Shown one piece after another: positions 26,409-34,828 of a DNA stretch of 64,000 nucleotides. How positions within the stretch are numbered: the first letter of the stretch is position 1; every line of letters starts with the position of its first letter. The position numbers and the translations under genes were made by a program. Source of the DNA: Vulcanimicrobiota bacterium (GTDB lineage Bacteria > Vulcanimicrobiota > Xenobia > Xenobiales > JADMJV01); contig JAHBVR010000026.1 in the NCBI GenBank assembly GCA_019637395.1, forward strand, positions 53,805-117,804, written 5' to 3'. The notes below the pieces were generated by a model. It was not told the origin of the DNA, did not search any database, and worked only from the letters and a program-made list of their open reading frames with translations.

Positions 26409-27102
26409 GCAGATTTTGCGCGCGCTGGTGGTGGACGATGAGCCGGCCGTCCGCCGTTTTTTGCGGACCAGCCTGGAACCGCGCGGCTACCACGTCAGCG
26501 AGGCCAGTAGCGGCGGCGAGGCCATCGAGAAGGTGGCCGGCAGCCGTCCCGACGTCATTTTGCTGGATATGGGCCTGCCTGATCTGAGCGGTGTTGAAGT
26601 CACCCGAATTTTGCGCGAGTGGTGCAGCATTCCCATCCTGGTGCTCTCGGTGCGGGACGGAGAAGCGGACAAGGTGGCGGCCCTGGATGCCGGAGCCGAC
26701 GACTACCTGACCAAACCCTTCGGCCTGAACGAGCTACTGGCCAGGGTGCGAGCGGCTTTGCGGCGGGTCCAGCAGAACCCGGACGAGCCGGTCCTGGTGA
26801 GCGGTGGTTTGAGTATCGATCTCACCAACCGTGAGGTTCTGCGGGAGGGAATCCGGGTCGTTTTGACCCCGACGGAATACGATATCCTGAAGGCGCTGGC
26901 GCGCAAAGCCGGCAAGGTGCTCACCCATCAGCAACTGATGCGCGAGGTGTGGGGCCATGTGGAACAGGACCTGCACACGTTGAGGGTCAACATTAGCAAT
27001 TTGCGTAAGAAGATCGAGCCCGAGCCCGGCCGGCCGGTTCATTTACTGACGGAACCTGGTGTAGGTTATCGGTTTGTCCTGGTGGGCAATGGCGAACTCT
27101 AA
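26401..27102 (+). CDS. kdpE: Response regulator KdpE
   Basis: 233 aa OmpR-family regulator. The receiver has VVDDEPAVRRFL, phospho-acceptor Asp in ILLDMGLPDLSG (about 57) and KPF. The C-terminal winged helix runs from VLTPTEYDILKALARKAGKV to LRVNISNLRKKIEPEP...VGYRF. It overlaps kdpD by 8 nt and its stop overlaps the stop of the convergent porin gene by 4 nt. Activator of the kdp operon. Confidence 0.96.
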   Translation: MSKQILRALVVDDEPAVRRFLRTSLEPRGYHVSEASSGGEAIEKVAGSRPDVILLDMGLPDLSGVEVTRILREWCSIPILVLSVRDGEADKVAALDAGADDYLTKPFGLNELLARVRAALRRVQQNPDEPVLVSGGLSIDLTNREVLREGIRVVLTPTEYDILKALARKAGKVLTHQQLMREVWGHVEQDLHTLRVNISNLRKKIEPEPGRPVHLLTEPGVGYRFVLVGNGEL

Positions 27103-28187
27103 AACTTGAGCGTTTGTTGAAAGAAAATCGACTTTTGATAGTCGACCGGAATACCGTTGTCGTCGAAGATCGAGTTGTCGGCTTTGTCAAACCGAAAATC
27201 GATGCGCATAGCCCATTCTTCGCTGAAACGGTATTCCGGCGTAAAGGTGAAGGCGCGGATACGGGCCGGTGTTCCCAGGCGGATGCCGAAGGGATCATGG
27301 TAGAACTCCTGACGCAGGTTGAGCCAGAATTTATCACTGAGCTGCGACTGCAGGTAGAGCGAGAAGCCGTTGACCCAGGCCGTGCCGTTGACGGGCGCCA
27401 GACCCTCTTCGGTGGAGGTAAAGGCATGCAGGCCGAGGTTCACGGCTTCGTGCACTTTGTAGTTGGCCACCACATCGTAGTAGCGACGGCGATCGGCTTC
27501 GTTGTAGGCGCGCTCGGGTCCGTCCAGGACATTAAAGATCAGTGAGAAGTCCGAGTTGGGGTGCCAGTTGACCTGACCGCCCAGCGATAAAGACCTGTTG
27601 GTATCGCGGAAGTTATCCTGGCCCAGAACGAGCAACGCCATCACTGAAAGTTCGTCGTTGAGGGAGTAATTGACACGCAAGCCGGTATGGGTAAATGGAT
27701 TGAAAGTATAGCCATAGGCTGGCGTAGCATGGGCATTTTTACCGTCCACGCCGGGCATCATCTCATAGCCTGTGTGGGTGGCGAATTTACCGGCGTCCAC
27801 GGAGAAGTCGTCGGAGATGCTATAGCGAACGAAGGCCTGGCGAATATCAAAGTCGGTGTTGCTCCGGCTGGTGAAGGGATCGCGAAAAAGCCCGGCAGCG
27901 GCGTCGATGCGAGGGTAGCTGCCGCCCAGGACCGTGTCCAGCCGGACGCCCAGTTGGTGCTCGCCCGACATCCCGTATTGGAGGTCCAGATTGAGGCCGT
28001 CCAGCTTCAGCTTGCGGTCGTCAAGCGCATAGCCGCGCAAAAGGCTGCGACTCTGAGCGGGTGCGGGAAAGTTCAGTCCGTAGCTCATGGCGGCGAAACC
28101 GCGGATGTGAATTTGAGGATATTCTGGCTGGGCAAAGGCCGCTGCGGAGAGGGCCAGAGAAAGGCTGCACAAATGATACTTATTCAA
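27099..28187 (-). CDS. Outer-membrane beta-barrel protein (porin-like)
   Basis: 362 aa. Signal peptide (MNKYHLCSLSLALSAAAFAQ), then alternating amphipathic strands with aromatic girdles, and a C-terminal strand ending FFQQTLKF, with the terminal Phe typical of outer-membrane barrels. It resembles the BBP2/DUF1597-type porins (QAFVRYSISDDFSVDAGKFATHTGYE). Its place between kdpDE and kup suggests it may let K+ or another ion through the outer membrane; that is inference. It shows the organism has an outer membrane. Confidence 0.85.
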   Translation of the reverse strand: MNKYHLCSLSLALSAAAFAQPEYPQIHIRGFAAMSYGLNFPAPAQSRSLLRGYALDDRKLKLDGLNLDLQYGMSGEHQLGVRLDTVLGGSYPRIDAAAGLFRDPFTSRSNTDFDIRQAFVRYSISDDFSVDAGKFATHTGYEMMPGVDGKNAHATPAYGYTFNPFTHTGLRVNYSLNDELSVMALLVLGQDNFRDTNRSLSLGGQVNWHPNSDFSLIFNVLDGPERAYNEADRRRYYDVVANYKVHEAVNLGLHAFTSTEEGLAPVNGTAWVNGFSLYLQSQLSDKFWLNLRQEFYHDPFGIRLGTPARIRAFTFTPEYRFSEEWAMRIDFRFDKADNSIFDDNGIPVDYQKSIFFQQTLKF

Positions 28188-28372
28188 GGTCGATAACCTC
28201 CGACCCGAAGGTAAGGGTTACTCCATCAAGGGGACATGCGGTAGAGCCGTGACCTTGTCAAGAAGCCCTCAAGGCGACTCTCAATCGGGCCCCGCGCGGC
28301 CTTGACATGATCTTTACCATTTGCGTCTGTTTTTGATCTCGTATTGACGTTGCGCCTGTTAGGTTTTTCCTC
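28188..28372. promoter_or_regulatory. Divergent promoter region, porin gene and kup
   Basis: 185 bp. On the plus strand TTGACA occurs at about 28301 and TTGACG at about 28344. On the minus strand TTGACA lies at about 28256, and any of these may be a -35 element. I looked for a c-di-AMP (ydaO-type) riboswitch, common before K+ genes, and could not recognise its core. kup has no clear ribosome site. Confidence 0.4.
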
Positions 28373-30298
28373 ATGTCCAATGAAGTGCCGACGCAGGAGA
28401 GCCAACCCGAGCAGCCGCCTCGTGGTAGCGCCGGTTACACGGCGACACTGGCCCTGGCGGCTCTGGGCGTGGTCTATGGCGACATCGGCACCAGCCCGCT
28501 TTACGCAGTCAGGGAATCTCTCGACTCAGGACACGGAGTGGCTGTCAATGCGGTGAACGTCCTCGGCACCATTTCGCTGATCTTCTGGTCGCTGATGTTG
28601 GTGATTTGCATAAAATACCTGTTCATGGTGCTACGGGCTGATCACCAGGGGGAGGGCGGCATTCTGGCCCTGACGGCCCTGGTAAGCGCAACGACGGCCG
28701 GTCCCCGGGCGCTGGCGGTGCTCACCACATTGGGTCTCTTCGGCACTTCTCTGCTCTTTGGGGATGGCATGATCACGCCCGCGATCTCCGTTCTCTCGGC
28801 GGTAGAGGGTCTTGAATTCATCGCGCCTCAATCAAAACCTTATATTCTTCCCATCACGATCGCGATTCTCGTGGCTCTGTTCGCGGTGCAGTCACGAGGT
28901 ACTGCCACGGTAGGACGGATCTTCGGACCGGTGGTGCTGATATGGTTCGCCACTCTTGCGGCCATGGGTCTCTACCAACTGGTTCAGGAGCCTTCCGTGC
29001 TGAAGGCCCTCAGTCCGCACTATGGATTGAGCTTCCTTTGGAACAATGGTTGGCGAGGATTCTTGGTGCTGGGGTCGGTCTTTCTGGTCGTCACGGGCGG
29101 CGAGGCGCTTTACGCCGACATGGGACATTTCGGTCGCAAGCCCATCCAATGGGCCTGGTTTGGCCTGGTCTTTCCCGCACTTCTATTGAATTACCTGGGT
29201 CAGGGTGCGCTTCTGTTACGTGATCCTCAGGCCATCAGCAATCCGTTCTTCTTGATGGGGCCTCATTGGACTCTGACCTGGATTGTGCTATCAGCTACTT
29301 TGGCTACGGTAATCGCCTCCCAAGCCCTGATCTCAGGAGCTTTCTCCTTATCGATGCAGGCAGTGCAGTTAGGCTATCTGCCGCGCCTGAGAATCATGCA
29401 CACGTCCGCCACCGAACGAGGCCAGATCTATGTTCCTAACGTGAACTGGATGCTTATGATTTGCTGCGTGGGGCTGGTGCAGGGATTCGGGTCTTCCAGC
29501 AATCTGGCGGCGGCTTATGGCGTCGCGGTCACCGCCACCATGCTCATCACCACTGTTTTGTTTTGCGCTCTCCTCATTCATGGTTGGCACTGGCGCCCCG
29601 TTCAGGCCATCGCCTTGTGCAGCACCTTTTTGCTGATCGAACTGGCTTTTTTCGCCGCTAATGTGGTCAAGATTCCTCAAGGAGGCTGGTTTCCATTGGT
29701 CATCGGCGGGGTGATCTTTCTGCTGATGAGTACCTGGAAGATGGGACGCCGACATTTATCCCGTCTGCTGCAGGCTCGCACCGTGCCCATGCAAACCCTC
29801 CTCGATCGACTGGCGGCTGGCGATGACCGCATCATTCGCGTCCCGGGTACGGCGGTCTTCATGAATGGCAACCGGCAGGCGACTCCCCCGGCACTCCTGG
29901 CGAATCTGGACCACAACTGCATACTGCACGAGAGAGTTGTATTCCTGGCTGTCGAAACCGCCGAGCAACCGGTGGTCGCCGCCGCTGAGAAAGTGCAGAC
30001 GCAGAGCCTGTCTGAAGGGTTCTGGCGCGTCATCGTGCGCTTCGGTTACATGGAAAGCCCTGAAATTCCACCTGTGCTGGAAGGTCTGGAGCTGGCGGGT
30101 TCCCCACTGAACCTCCGCGAGTGCACCTTTTTCTTAGGACGGGAAACGGTGATACCGCGCCGAGAGCGCTTTTCGGGAATGAGCTTCTGGCGTGAGGAAA
30201 TTTTCGCTGTCATGAGCCGTAACGCGGTCGACGCGACCGCTTTTTTCGCTTTACCTCCCGACCGCGTGATCGAATTGGGCAGGCAATTGGAGATTTAG
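28373..30298 (+). CDS. kup: Low-affinity potassium transporter Kup
   Basis: 641 aa. The N-terminus LALAALGVVYGDIGTSPLYA is the KUP/HAK/KT signature. Twelve membrane helices fill residues 25-460, with GDGMITPAISVLSAVEGL in helix 3-4 and GGEALYADMGHFG, followed by a cytoplasmic C-terminal domain of about 170 residues. It is a K+/H+ symporter. Together with the Kdp genes it makes this a potassium-uptake island with both an inducible high-affinity pump and a constitutive carrier. Confidence 0.96.
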   Translation: MSNEVPTQESQPEQPPRGSAGYTATLALAALGVVYGDIGTSPLYAVRESLDSGHGVAVNAVNVLGTISLIFWSLMLVICIKYLFMVLRADHQGEGGILALTALVSATTAGPRALAVLTTLGLFGTSLLFGDGMITPAISVLSAVEGLEFIAPQSKPYILPITIAILVALFAVQSRGTATVGRIFGPVVLIWFATLAAMGLYQLVQEPSVLKALSPHYGLSFLWNNGWRGFLVLGSVFLVVTGGEALYADMGHFGRKPIQWAWFGLVFPALLLNYLGQGALLLRDPQAISNPFFLMGPHWTLTWIVLSATLATVIASQALISGAFSLSMQAVQLGYLPRLRIMHTSATERGQIYVPNVNWMLMICCVGLVQGFGSSSNLAAAYGVAVTATMLITTVLFCALLIHGWHWRPVQAIALCSTFLLIELAFFAANVVKIPQGGWFPLVIGGVIFLLMSTWKMGRRHLSRLLQARTVPMQTLLDRLAAGDDRIIRVPGTAVFMNGNRQATPPALLANLDHNCILHERVVFLAVETAEQPVVAAAEKVQTQSLSEGFWRVIVRFGYMESPEIPPVLEGLELAGSPLNLRECTFFLGRETVIPRRERFSGMSFWREEIFAVMSRNAVDATAFFALPPDRVIELGRQLEI

Positions 30299-30330
30299 CG
30301 GTACGGCGTAGTTCCCATCCCCTATTTGTA

Positions 30331-30383
30331 ATGGTACAATAGTACCATGAGTGATAAATTCAAATACTATGAAAATATTTAGA
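30331..30383 (+). promoter_or_regulatory. Perfect inverted repeat followed by an 11-codon ORF
   Basis: ATGGTAC-AATA-GTACCAT at 30331-30348 is a perfect 7-bp inverted repeat. Its last ATG opens MSDKFKYYENI and a stop. The peptide resembles the first residues of TetR-type regulators, so this may be an operator plus the leftover start of its regulator gene. Speculative. Confidence 0.3.
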
Positions 30384-30437
30384 ATTATTGGCATACTGCA
30401 CAGACGGCCGTCACCAGTCATCAACGAAAGGTTCTGT

Positions 30438-30662
30438 ATGGATATCAAAAAGTACGTTCTTCCTGCGCTTGTCTCCGGCGCCATTACCCTGGCTATTTTT
30501 CCGGCCGCCTTCGCGGCGCCCGAGCAACCGAGTCCGTCGCCGACCACCAGCCCGTCGCCGACCACCAGTCCAGTGCCGACAACAAGTCCGTCACCGACTG
30601 ATTCGCCGTCGCCGGACGGTCCCCAAACTCCGGAGCAGCCCACACCTCCGAACCCCAAGTAA
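30438..30662 (+). CDS. Small secreted Pro/Ser/Thr-repeat protein
   Basis: 74 aa. Signal peptide MDIKKYVLPALVSGAITLAI then FPAAFAA, followed by repeats of the kind SPSPTTSPSPTTSPVPTTSP, ending TPPNPK. GAAAGG precedes the ATG by about seven bases and a strong terminator follows, so it is probably a real gene. PST-rich tracts are often flexible, glycosylated surface linkers; nothing more can be said. Confidence 0.65.
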   Translation: MDIKKYVLPALVSGAITLAIFPAAFAAPEQPSPSPTTSPSPTTSPVPTTSPSPTDSPSPDGPQTPEQPTPPNPK

Positions 30663-30672
30663 TTGCTTTCAG

Positions 30673-30709
30673 GAGAGGGGGGCCCGTCGAGCAGACGGGC
30701 CCCCCCTCT
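30673..30709. terminator. Strong bidirectional terminator hairpin
   Basis: A stem of about 14 bp (GAGGGGGGCCCGTC / GACGGGCCCCCCCTC) with loop GAGCA between the convergent PST-rich gene and the hybrid kinase gene. Confidence 0.75.
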
Positions 30710-30730
30710 GTTCGCCCGCCGGGCCGGCTT

Positions 30731-32599
30731 CTAGGCGCTGGCGGAGGCGAGCTGTCCAAGCAACGTTCGCAACTCGTTCAACGACACAGGCTTGGTAAGG
30801 TATTCATCCATTCCGGCCTTCAGACACTCTTCCCGGCCGTCCGCTAAAGCGCGAGCTGTAACGGCTACGATCGGCGTTCTGGGCCGGCCGCTGGCTCGTT
30901 CGTGCCCACGGATCGATCTGGCCACATCAAATCCGCTAAGATCCGGCATTTGCAGGTCCATCAGAATAAGGTCGAACGACTCTTGCTCGTAGCGGTGCAG
31001 GCCTTCTCGCCCTTCTGAAGCGACCTCGGTCCGGTGGCCGAGTTCCGCCAGCATGAGCCTCATCACATGCTGATTCACAGGGTTGTCTTCCACCACCAGA
31101 ACGTTGAGCGATCGTTTGCTCTGAACGCCCCTACCCTCGGGCGACTGGGGCTCGTTACGGACGGCTTCCGCCGGTATCTCGAAAAAGAAGGTGCTTCCCC
31201 GCCCGAGCTGGCTTTTCAAGTCCAGACGGCCGCCCATCAGGCGCACCAACTGGACGCACAGCGATAAACCCAGGCCGATTCCCTCAAAACGCCGGGTCGT
31301 GCTGGCGTCGGCCTGGGTGAAGAACTCGAAAATCGACTCCTGTCTTTGGGGATGGATTCCGATTCCATCGTCCCGAACCTCACAGCGTAATAACTGTTGG
31401 CTGGAAAGGAAATCGAAAGAGACTTCAATCGAGCCTTCTTGAGTAAATTTGATGGCATTGCTCAGCAGGTGTTGCAGTAGTTGGCGAAGGCGCACCGGAT
31501 CCAGGAGTAGATCGTCCCGGGGGGATTGTTTCAACGACAGAGATAAGGCCAATCCTTTGCCCTTAGCCTGAGCCTGCATGTCCTCAAGAACGGATTCAGC
31601 GAACTTCGGTAGAGACACCGGCAACCGTTCCAATTTAAGCTCTCCTGACTCCAGGGTGGTGAAATCGAGAATATCGCCGACCAATCGGAACAGAGCGTCA
31701 GCACTCTGCTGTATCAGGCGCACCTGGTCGCGCTGCTCCGCGGAGAGAGCGGTATTGGAGAGAAGCGAAAGGGGAGCCAGCACCCCGTGCAGGGGTGTTC
31801 GGAGTTCATGGTTGATGTTGGCCAGGAAGTGGCTTTTCGCTCGGCTGGCCTGCAATCGCTCCGTAATATCCCGAACATAGGTGGCGATATAGAGGGGAGA
31901 ACCACTGATGTCCCGATAAACCGTGGCATCAATTTCCACCGGAAAAGCCCGGTCTTTGCGTAACTCTGTCTGAAAAATGAAAGAATGCTTTTGGCGCAGC
32001 CGGCTCAGATCTCTGTCGAGCTGAGCCAGTGCTCCGGGAGCCACCAGAGAGCGGAAGTCTCTCCGAGTCAGATCCACGGAAGAGACTTCCAGCATTCGTG
32101 CAAAGGCCTGATTGGCGGCCTCGATATAGAATTCCTCGGGATGAAGAATGGCGATGCCCCATGAGGCGTCCTCAAAAAGCCGCTCGAATTTCTGCAGCGC
32201 GGTTCTGGATTGTGTGCTCAGTCGCAGCAGCACGTTCAGGCGGGAAGTCAGTTCGGGCTTGGAGGTGGGCATATACAGGATGTCGTCGATAAAACCCTGG
32301 CGCAGGCAGGCCACCGCTCCAGGTGAGGAATGGCGAGTGACCAGCAGCACAGGCAGAAGATGGCGCCGTCCCTTCAACTTTCCCAGGGAATCTTTGCACC
32401 GCAAGGCCATCGACTCATCGAGGATGATCAGGTCCTGATCTTCCAGGCCGTCGAGATCCTCGGTTTGATTCGAAAGCATCACCTCGTGTCCCAGTTCTTC
32501 CAGGAATTGATGAAGCATTTTACGATTGCTCCCGGGGCTTAAGAGCAGACCGATCCGTTGGGAAAGGACGGTTGCCGTGGCTCTGAGTTTCACTGGCAC
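30731..32599 (-). CDS. Hybrid sensor histidine kinase with N-terminal receiver-like domain, PAS and C-terminal receiver
   Basis: 622 aa, soluble. Order: degenerate receiver-like domain (15-125, DLIILDES), PAS/PAC (about 145-260), HisKA with H box FLANINHELRTPLHG (about 280), HATPase with LLSNAIKFT, DDGIGI and GIGLGLSLC, and receiver with VVEDNPVNQHV and phospho-Asp in LILMDLQMPDLSG (about 550). Start is tentative because the first residues are variable. It precedes the KaiC-like gene's 3' end by six bases on the same strand, so the two are probably one operon. Confidence 0.9.
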   Translation of the reverse strand: MPVKLRATATVLSQRIGLLLSPGSNRKMLHQFLEELGHEVMLSNQTEDLDGLEDQDLIILDESMALRCKDSLGKLKGRRHLLPVLLVTRHSSPGAVACLRQGFIDDILYMPTSKPELTSRLNVLLRLSTQSRTALQKFERLFEDASWGIAILHPEEFYIEAANQAFARMLEVSSVDLTRRDFRSLVAPGALAQLDRDLSRLRQKHSFIFQTELRKDRAFPVEIDATVYRDISGSPLYIATYVRDITERLQASRAKSHFLANINHELRTPLHGVLAPLSLLSNTALSAEQRDQVRLIQQSADALFRLVGDILDFTTLESGELKLERLPVSLPKFAESVLEDMQAQAKGKGLALSLSLKQSPRDDLLLDPVRLRQLLQHLLSNAIKFTQEGSIEVSFDFLSSQQLLRCEVRDDGIGIHPQRQESIFEFFTQADASTTRRFEGIGLGLSLCVQLVRLMGGRLDLKSQLGRGSTFFFEIPAEAVRNEPQSPEGRGVQSKRSLNVLVVEDNPVNQHVMRLMLAELGHRTEVASEGREGLHRYEQESFDLILMDLQMPDLSGFDVARSIRGHERASGRPRTPIVAVTARALADGREECLKAGMDEYLTKPVSLNELRTLLGQLASASA

Positions 32600-32605
32600 A
32601 GCCTT

Positions 32606-34093
32606 CTACTCCGAGGGCACGATTTCCGAGTGGGGGATGCCGGCTAGAATTCCCCGCAGACCCGTCAACACAGGCCCTACCTTGACTCCCTCGGGAGCCG
32701 GCTTCAAAATGAATTCCCGGAGCTCCGGAGCAAAATAACCGATTCGTTTTTTTAAGCAACCCAGAACTTTGATGACCTGGCCGGTATAGTCCGCATAACG
32801 CATCACCAGGATATTGTCGGCCAGATGACTCATCACCAGTTCGCTGGCCCTCATCGTACCGGTAATGGTCTCCGATTCGATGGTCAGGTAGGTGGTGACT
32901 CCATGCCGGTTCAAATAGGTGGTCAAATTGTGCAGGTGGGCCACCGGTTTGCCAAACTCCTCCATGGCCAGTTGATAGCCGCGAATGCTGTCGATGACGA
33001 CATGAGTACGGCCTTCTTGCTCGACATCGCGGCGGACTTGATGAAGAAACTGGTCGGGATAAAGCTCCATCGGATTGATCCGCATGAACTTGAGACTCTG
33101 GTTGTCCAGCAGGTCATCGATGGGAATCCCCAGTCCTCGGCAACGAGCGACCAGAGAGTTGCGCGATTCCTCGAACGAATAGTAGACTCCCCGCTCTTTA
33201 CGCTCGACCACGCTGGTGCGGATGAACACGCTGGAAAGCGTACTTTTACCCACGCCGCTCGGGCCGGTGATCAAAGTGGTGGTCCCGTTCTCGATACCCC
33301 CTCCCAGCATTTCGTCCAGTTCAGGCAGGCCCGAATGGATCAAGGTCTCGCCAGGGTTGGTTGAATTGCCCGTTTTTTCAATAAAATGCGGAAAGACGTG
33401 AACCCCGTGCCCGTCGATTTTCAACGGGTGCATTCCATACAGGAAATCCGATCCACGCATCTTCTCGACTTGAAAGTCACGCAGACCCACCACCCGCGCC
33501 TGTGAAATCTCCTTGCGCAAGCGGAAAATGCCGTCCACCGCCAGGGCCACCGAACTGTCCTTTACCATTTCCAGCGGCTCGTATAGCAAAAGTCCCGTGC
33601 ACTGACGTTGGCTCAGGGTGGCTACCAGGAGCATGATCTTCTGACGGAATTGAAAGTCGTCGGGAGAGACGAAACGGAGTTGGGTAAGTGAGTCCAAAAC
33701 CATGCGTTCTGGACGATGTTGTTCAATCGCCTCGCAAACCTTGCGCCAGTAGGGAAGCGACTCGACTTCCTCGGGGGGGAAAATGTGATATTCTTCATCC
33801 CAGGAGCCTTCTCCCAGGCGAGCGGGCGTGAGGTCAGCCACCTCCACACCCTCCAGATTCCAGCCAAAGCCTTGAATATTGTCGCTGACATCGCCTCGTG
33901 GCTCGGCCAGGGTGATGAAGAGAGTTCTCCTACCCCGATCTCGCTCGTGAATCAGCCACTGTAGACTGAAGATCGTTTTACCGGTCCCCGCCGACCCGGC
34001 CAGCAAGTAGCTTCGACCTTCCAGCAGGCCTCCTTTGAGGATCTCGTCGACGCCGGGGATGCCTACCGGGCATCGCTTCAAGTCTATCGGCAT
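32606..34093 (-). CDS. KaiC-like double RecA-fold ATPase
   Basis: 495 aa from an ATG with GGGAG nine bases upstream; a longer start at 34153 lacks a ribosome site. Two RecA/KaiC domains: the first Walker A is GSAGTGKTIFSL (about 33) and the second GPSGVGKSTLSS (about 280). The catalytic EE pair is kept in the second domain (SFEES) but reads AEP in the first. No KaiA or KaiB is present, so it is not a clock. KaiC-like ATPases next to histidine kinases are usually signalling partners, and here it is directly upstream of the hybrid kinase gene. Confidence 0.9.
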   Translation of the reverse strand: MPIDLKRCPVGIPGVDEILKGGLLEGRSYLLAGSAGTGKTIFSLQWLIHERDRGRRTLFITLAEPRGDVSDNIQGFGWNLEGVEVADLTPARLGEGSWDEEYHIFPPEEVESLPYWRKVCEAIEQHRPERMVLDSLTQLRFVSPDDFQFRQKIMLLVATLSQRQCTGLLLYEPLEMVKDSSVALAVDGIFRLRKEISQARVVGLRDFQVEKMRGSDFLYGMHPLKIDGHGVHVFPHFIEKTGNSTNPGETLIHSGLPELDEMLGGGIENGTTTLITGPSGVGKSTLSSVFIRTSVVERKERGVYYSFEESRNSLVARCRGLGIPIDDLLDNQSLKFMRINPMELYPDQFLHQVRRDVEQEGRTHVVIDSIRGYQLAMEEFGKPVAHLHNLTTYLNRHGVTTYLTIESETITGTMRASELVMSHLADNILVMRYADYTGQVIKVLGCLKKRIGYFAPELREFILKPAPEGVKVGPVLTGLRGILAGIPHSEIVPSE

Positions 34094-34151
34094 AAAGAAT
34101 GGCTCCCGCCGCTTGATTTCTATCAGTATGCCGGTTTGGATTGGCCGGGAC

Positions 34152-34188
34152 ATAGTGCGCAATGTATACTGCCGGACAGTACCACTAT
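34152..34188. promoter_or_regulatory. Nested inverted repeats before the KaiC-like gene
   Basis: TACTG-CCGGA-CAGTA at 34167-34181, enclosed by ATAGTG (34152-34157) and CACTAT (34183-34188). The symmetry and position between divergent genes suggest a dimeric-regulator binding site. Confidence 0.45.
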
Positions 34189-34236
34189 ACGAGCCTGCCA
34201 CGAATTTGCCCCACCGTTTGGCAGGGGAGTAACAGT

Positions 34237-34440
34237 GTGACAGTGAAACTGTCATACATGAGCGAAAACGTGAATGATGCGGAAGTGCCCGAAGCCAGCA
34301 AAAAGCTGGCGGATGGGCTTCGTTCCAGCCGGGAGTCCCTGAAAAGCGTGGGAGAGAAAACTCGCCTGCTGCAAGAACAGTTGATTCGCCTTGAGAAGAA
34401 GCTTTGGGGCAAGAAAGCGGACGAGACGGTCCAATCTTGA
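34237..34440 (+). CDS. Small helical (coiled-coil) protein divergent from the KaiC-like gene
   Basis: 67 aa from a GTG with GGGGAG seven bases upstream; an ATG at 34258 lacks a ribosome site. The body SRESLKSVGEKTRLLQEQL then RLEKKLWGKKADE is a charged helix or coiled coil. A perfect inverted repeat (TGACAGT-GAA-ACTGTCA, 34238-34254) overlaps the first codons and could fold in the mRNA or bind a regulator. Unknown function. Confidence 0.55.
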   Translation: MTVKLSYMSENVNDAEVPEASKKLADGLRSSRESLKSVGEKTRLLQEQLIRLEKKLWGKKADETVQS

Positions 34441-34493
34441 CTTCCCTGGTTTGATAACCAGGAATCAAAATCATTAAGCTCGAAGCCCAGGGG

Positions 34494-34778
34494 ATGACTC
34501 CTCCTCCGTTTCATTTATTTATCCTGGCGATGTTAGCCGGCTTGGCCGGGCAGGCACTGGAATTCACCAGCTTTCAATTCTGCTACCTGATAGCTGTGTA
34601 TGCCGCCGGACTGTTGGTGGTGGCGCGGCCGGTCGCGCTGCTGGCCCTGCTACTGTGGGCGGCGGGGTGGGGGGCGCCGGCCGCCACAGTGGTGCTGGCG
34701 GCGCGTTGCTTACGGCAGAAATCCCTCTTATCAGGTGGGTATTTCGCAAGCTCCCGGCGAAGTCTAGAAACCTCCTAA
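34494..34778 (+). CDS. Possible small membrane protein
   Basis: 94 aa with two or three hydrophobic segments (LFILAMLAGLAGQAL, YLIAVYAAGLLVV, ALLALLLWAAGW) and a basic tail. CCAGGGG lies just before the ATG. It is followed by a strong terminator. No homologue recognised; moderate doubt that it is expressed. Confidence 0.45.
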   Translation: MTPPPFHLFILAMLAGLAGQALEFTSFQFCYLIAVYAAGLLVVARPVALLALLLWAAGWGAPAATVVLAARCLRQKSLLSGGYFASSRRSLETS

Positions 34779-34784
34779 AGCACT

Positions 34785-34812
34785 CGGCCATCGCCCCCCG
34801 GGGCGATGGCCG
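34785..34812. terminator. Bidirectional terminator between convergent genes
   Basis: A 13-bp perfect stem CGGCCATCGCCCC / GGGGCGATGGCCG with a 2-nt loop, followed on the plus strand by AATTTCTT. It lies between the small membrane ORF and the 3' end of the PilZ gene. Confidence 0.8.
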
Positions 34813-34828
34813 AATTTCTTCCCGTCCC

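Noticed and set aside
28188-28372. c-di-AMP (ydaO-type) riboswitch before kup
   Set aside because: Searched by eye on both strands; the conserved core was not recognised.
32606-34093. Circadian clock locus
   Set aside because: No kaiA or kaiB is nearby and one KaiC domain lacks the usual EE pair; a signalling ATPase is more likely.
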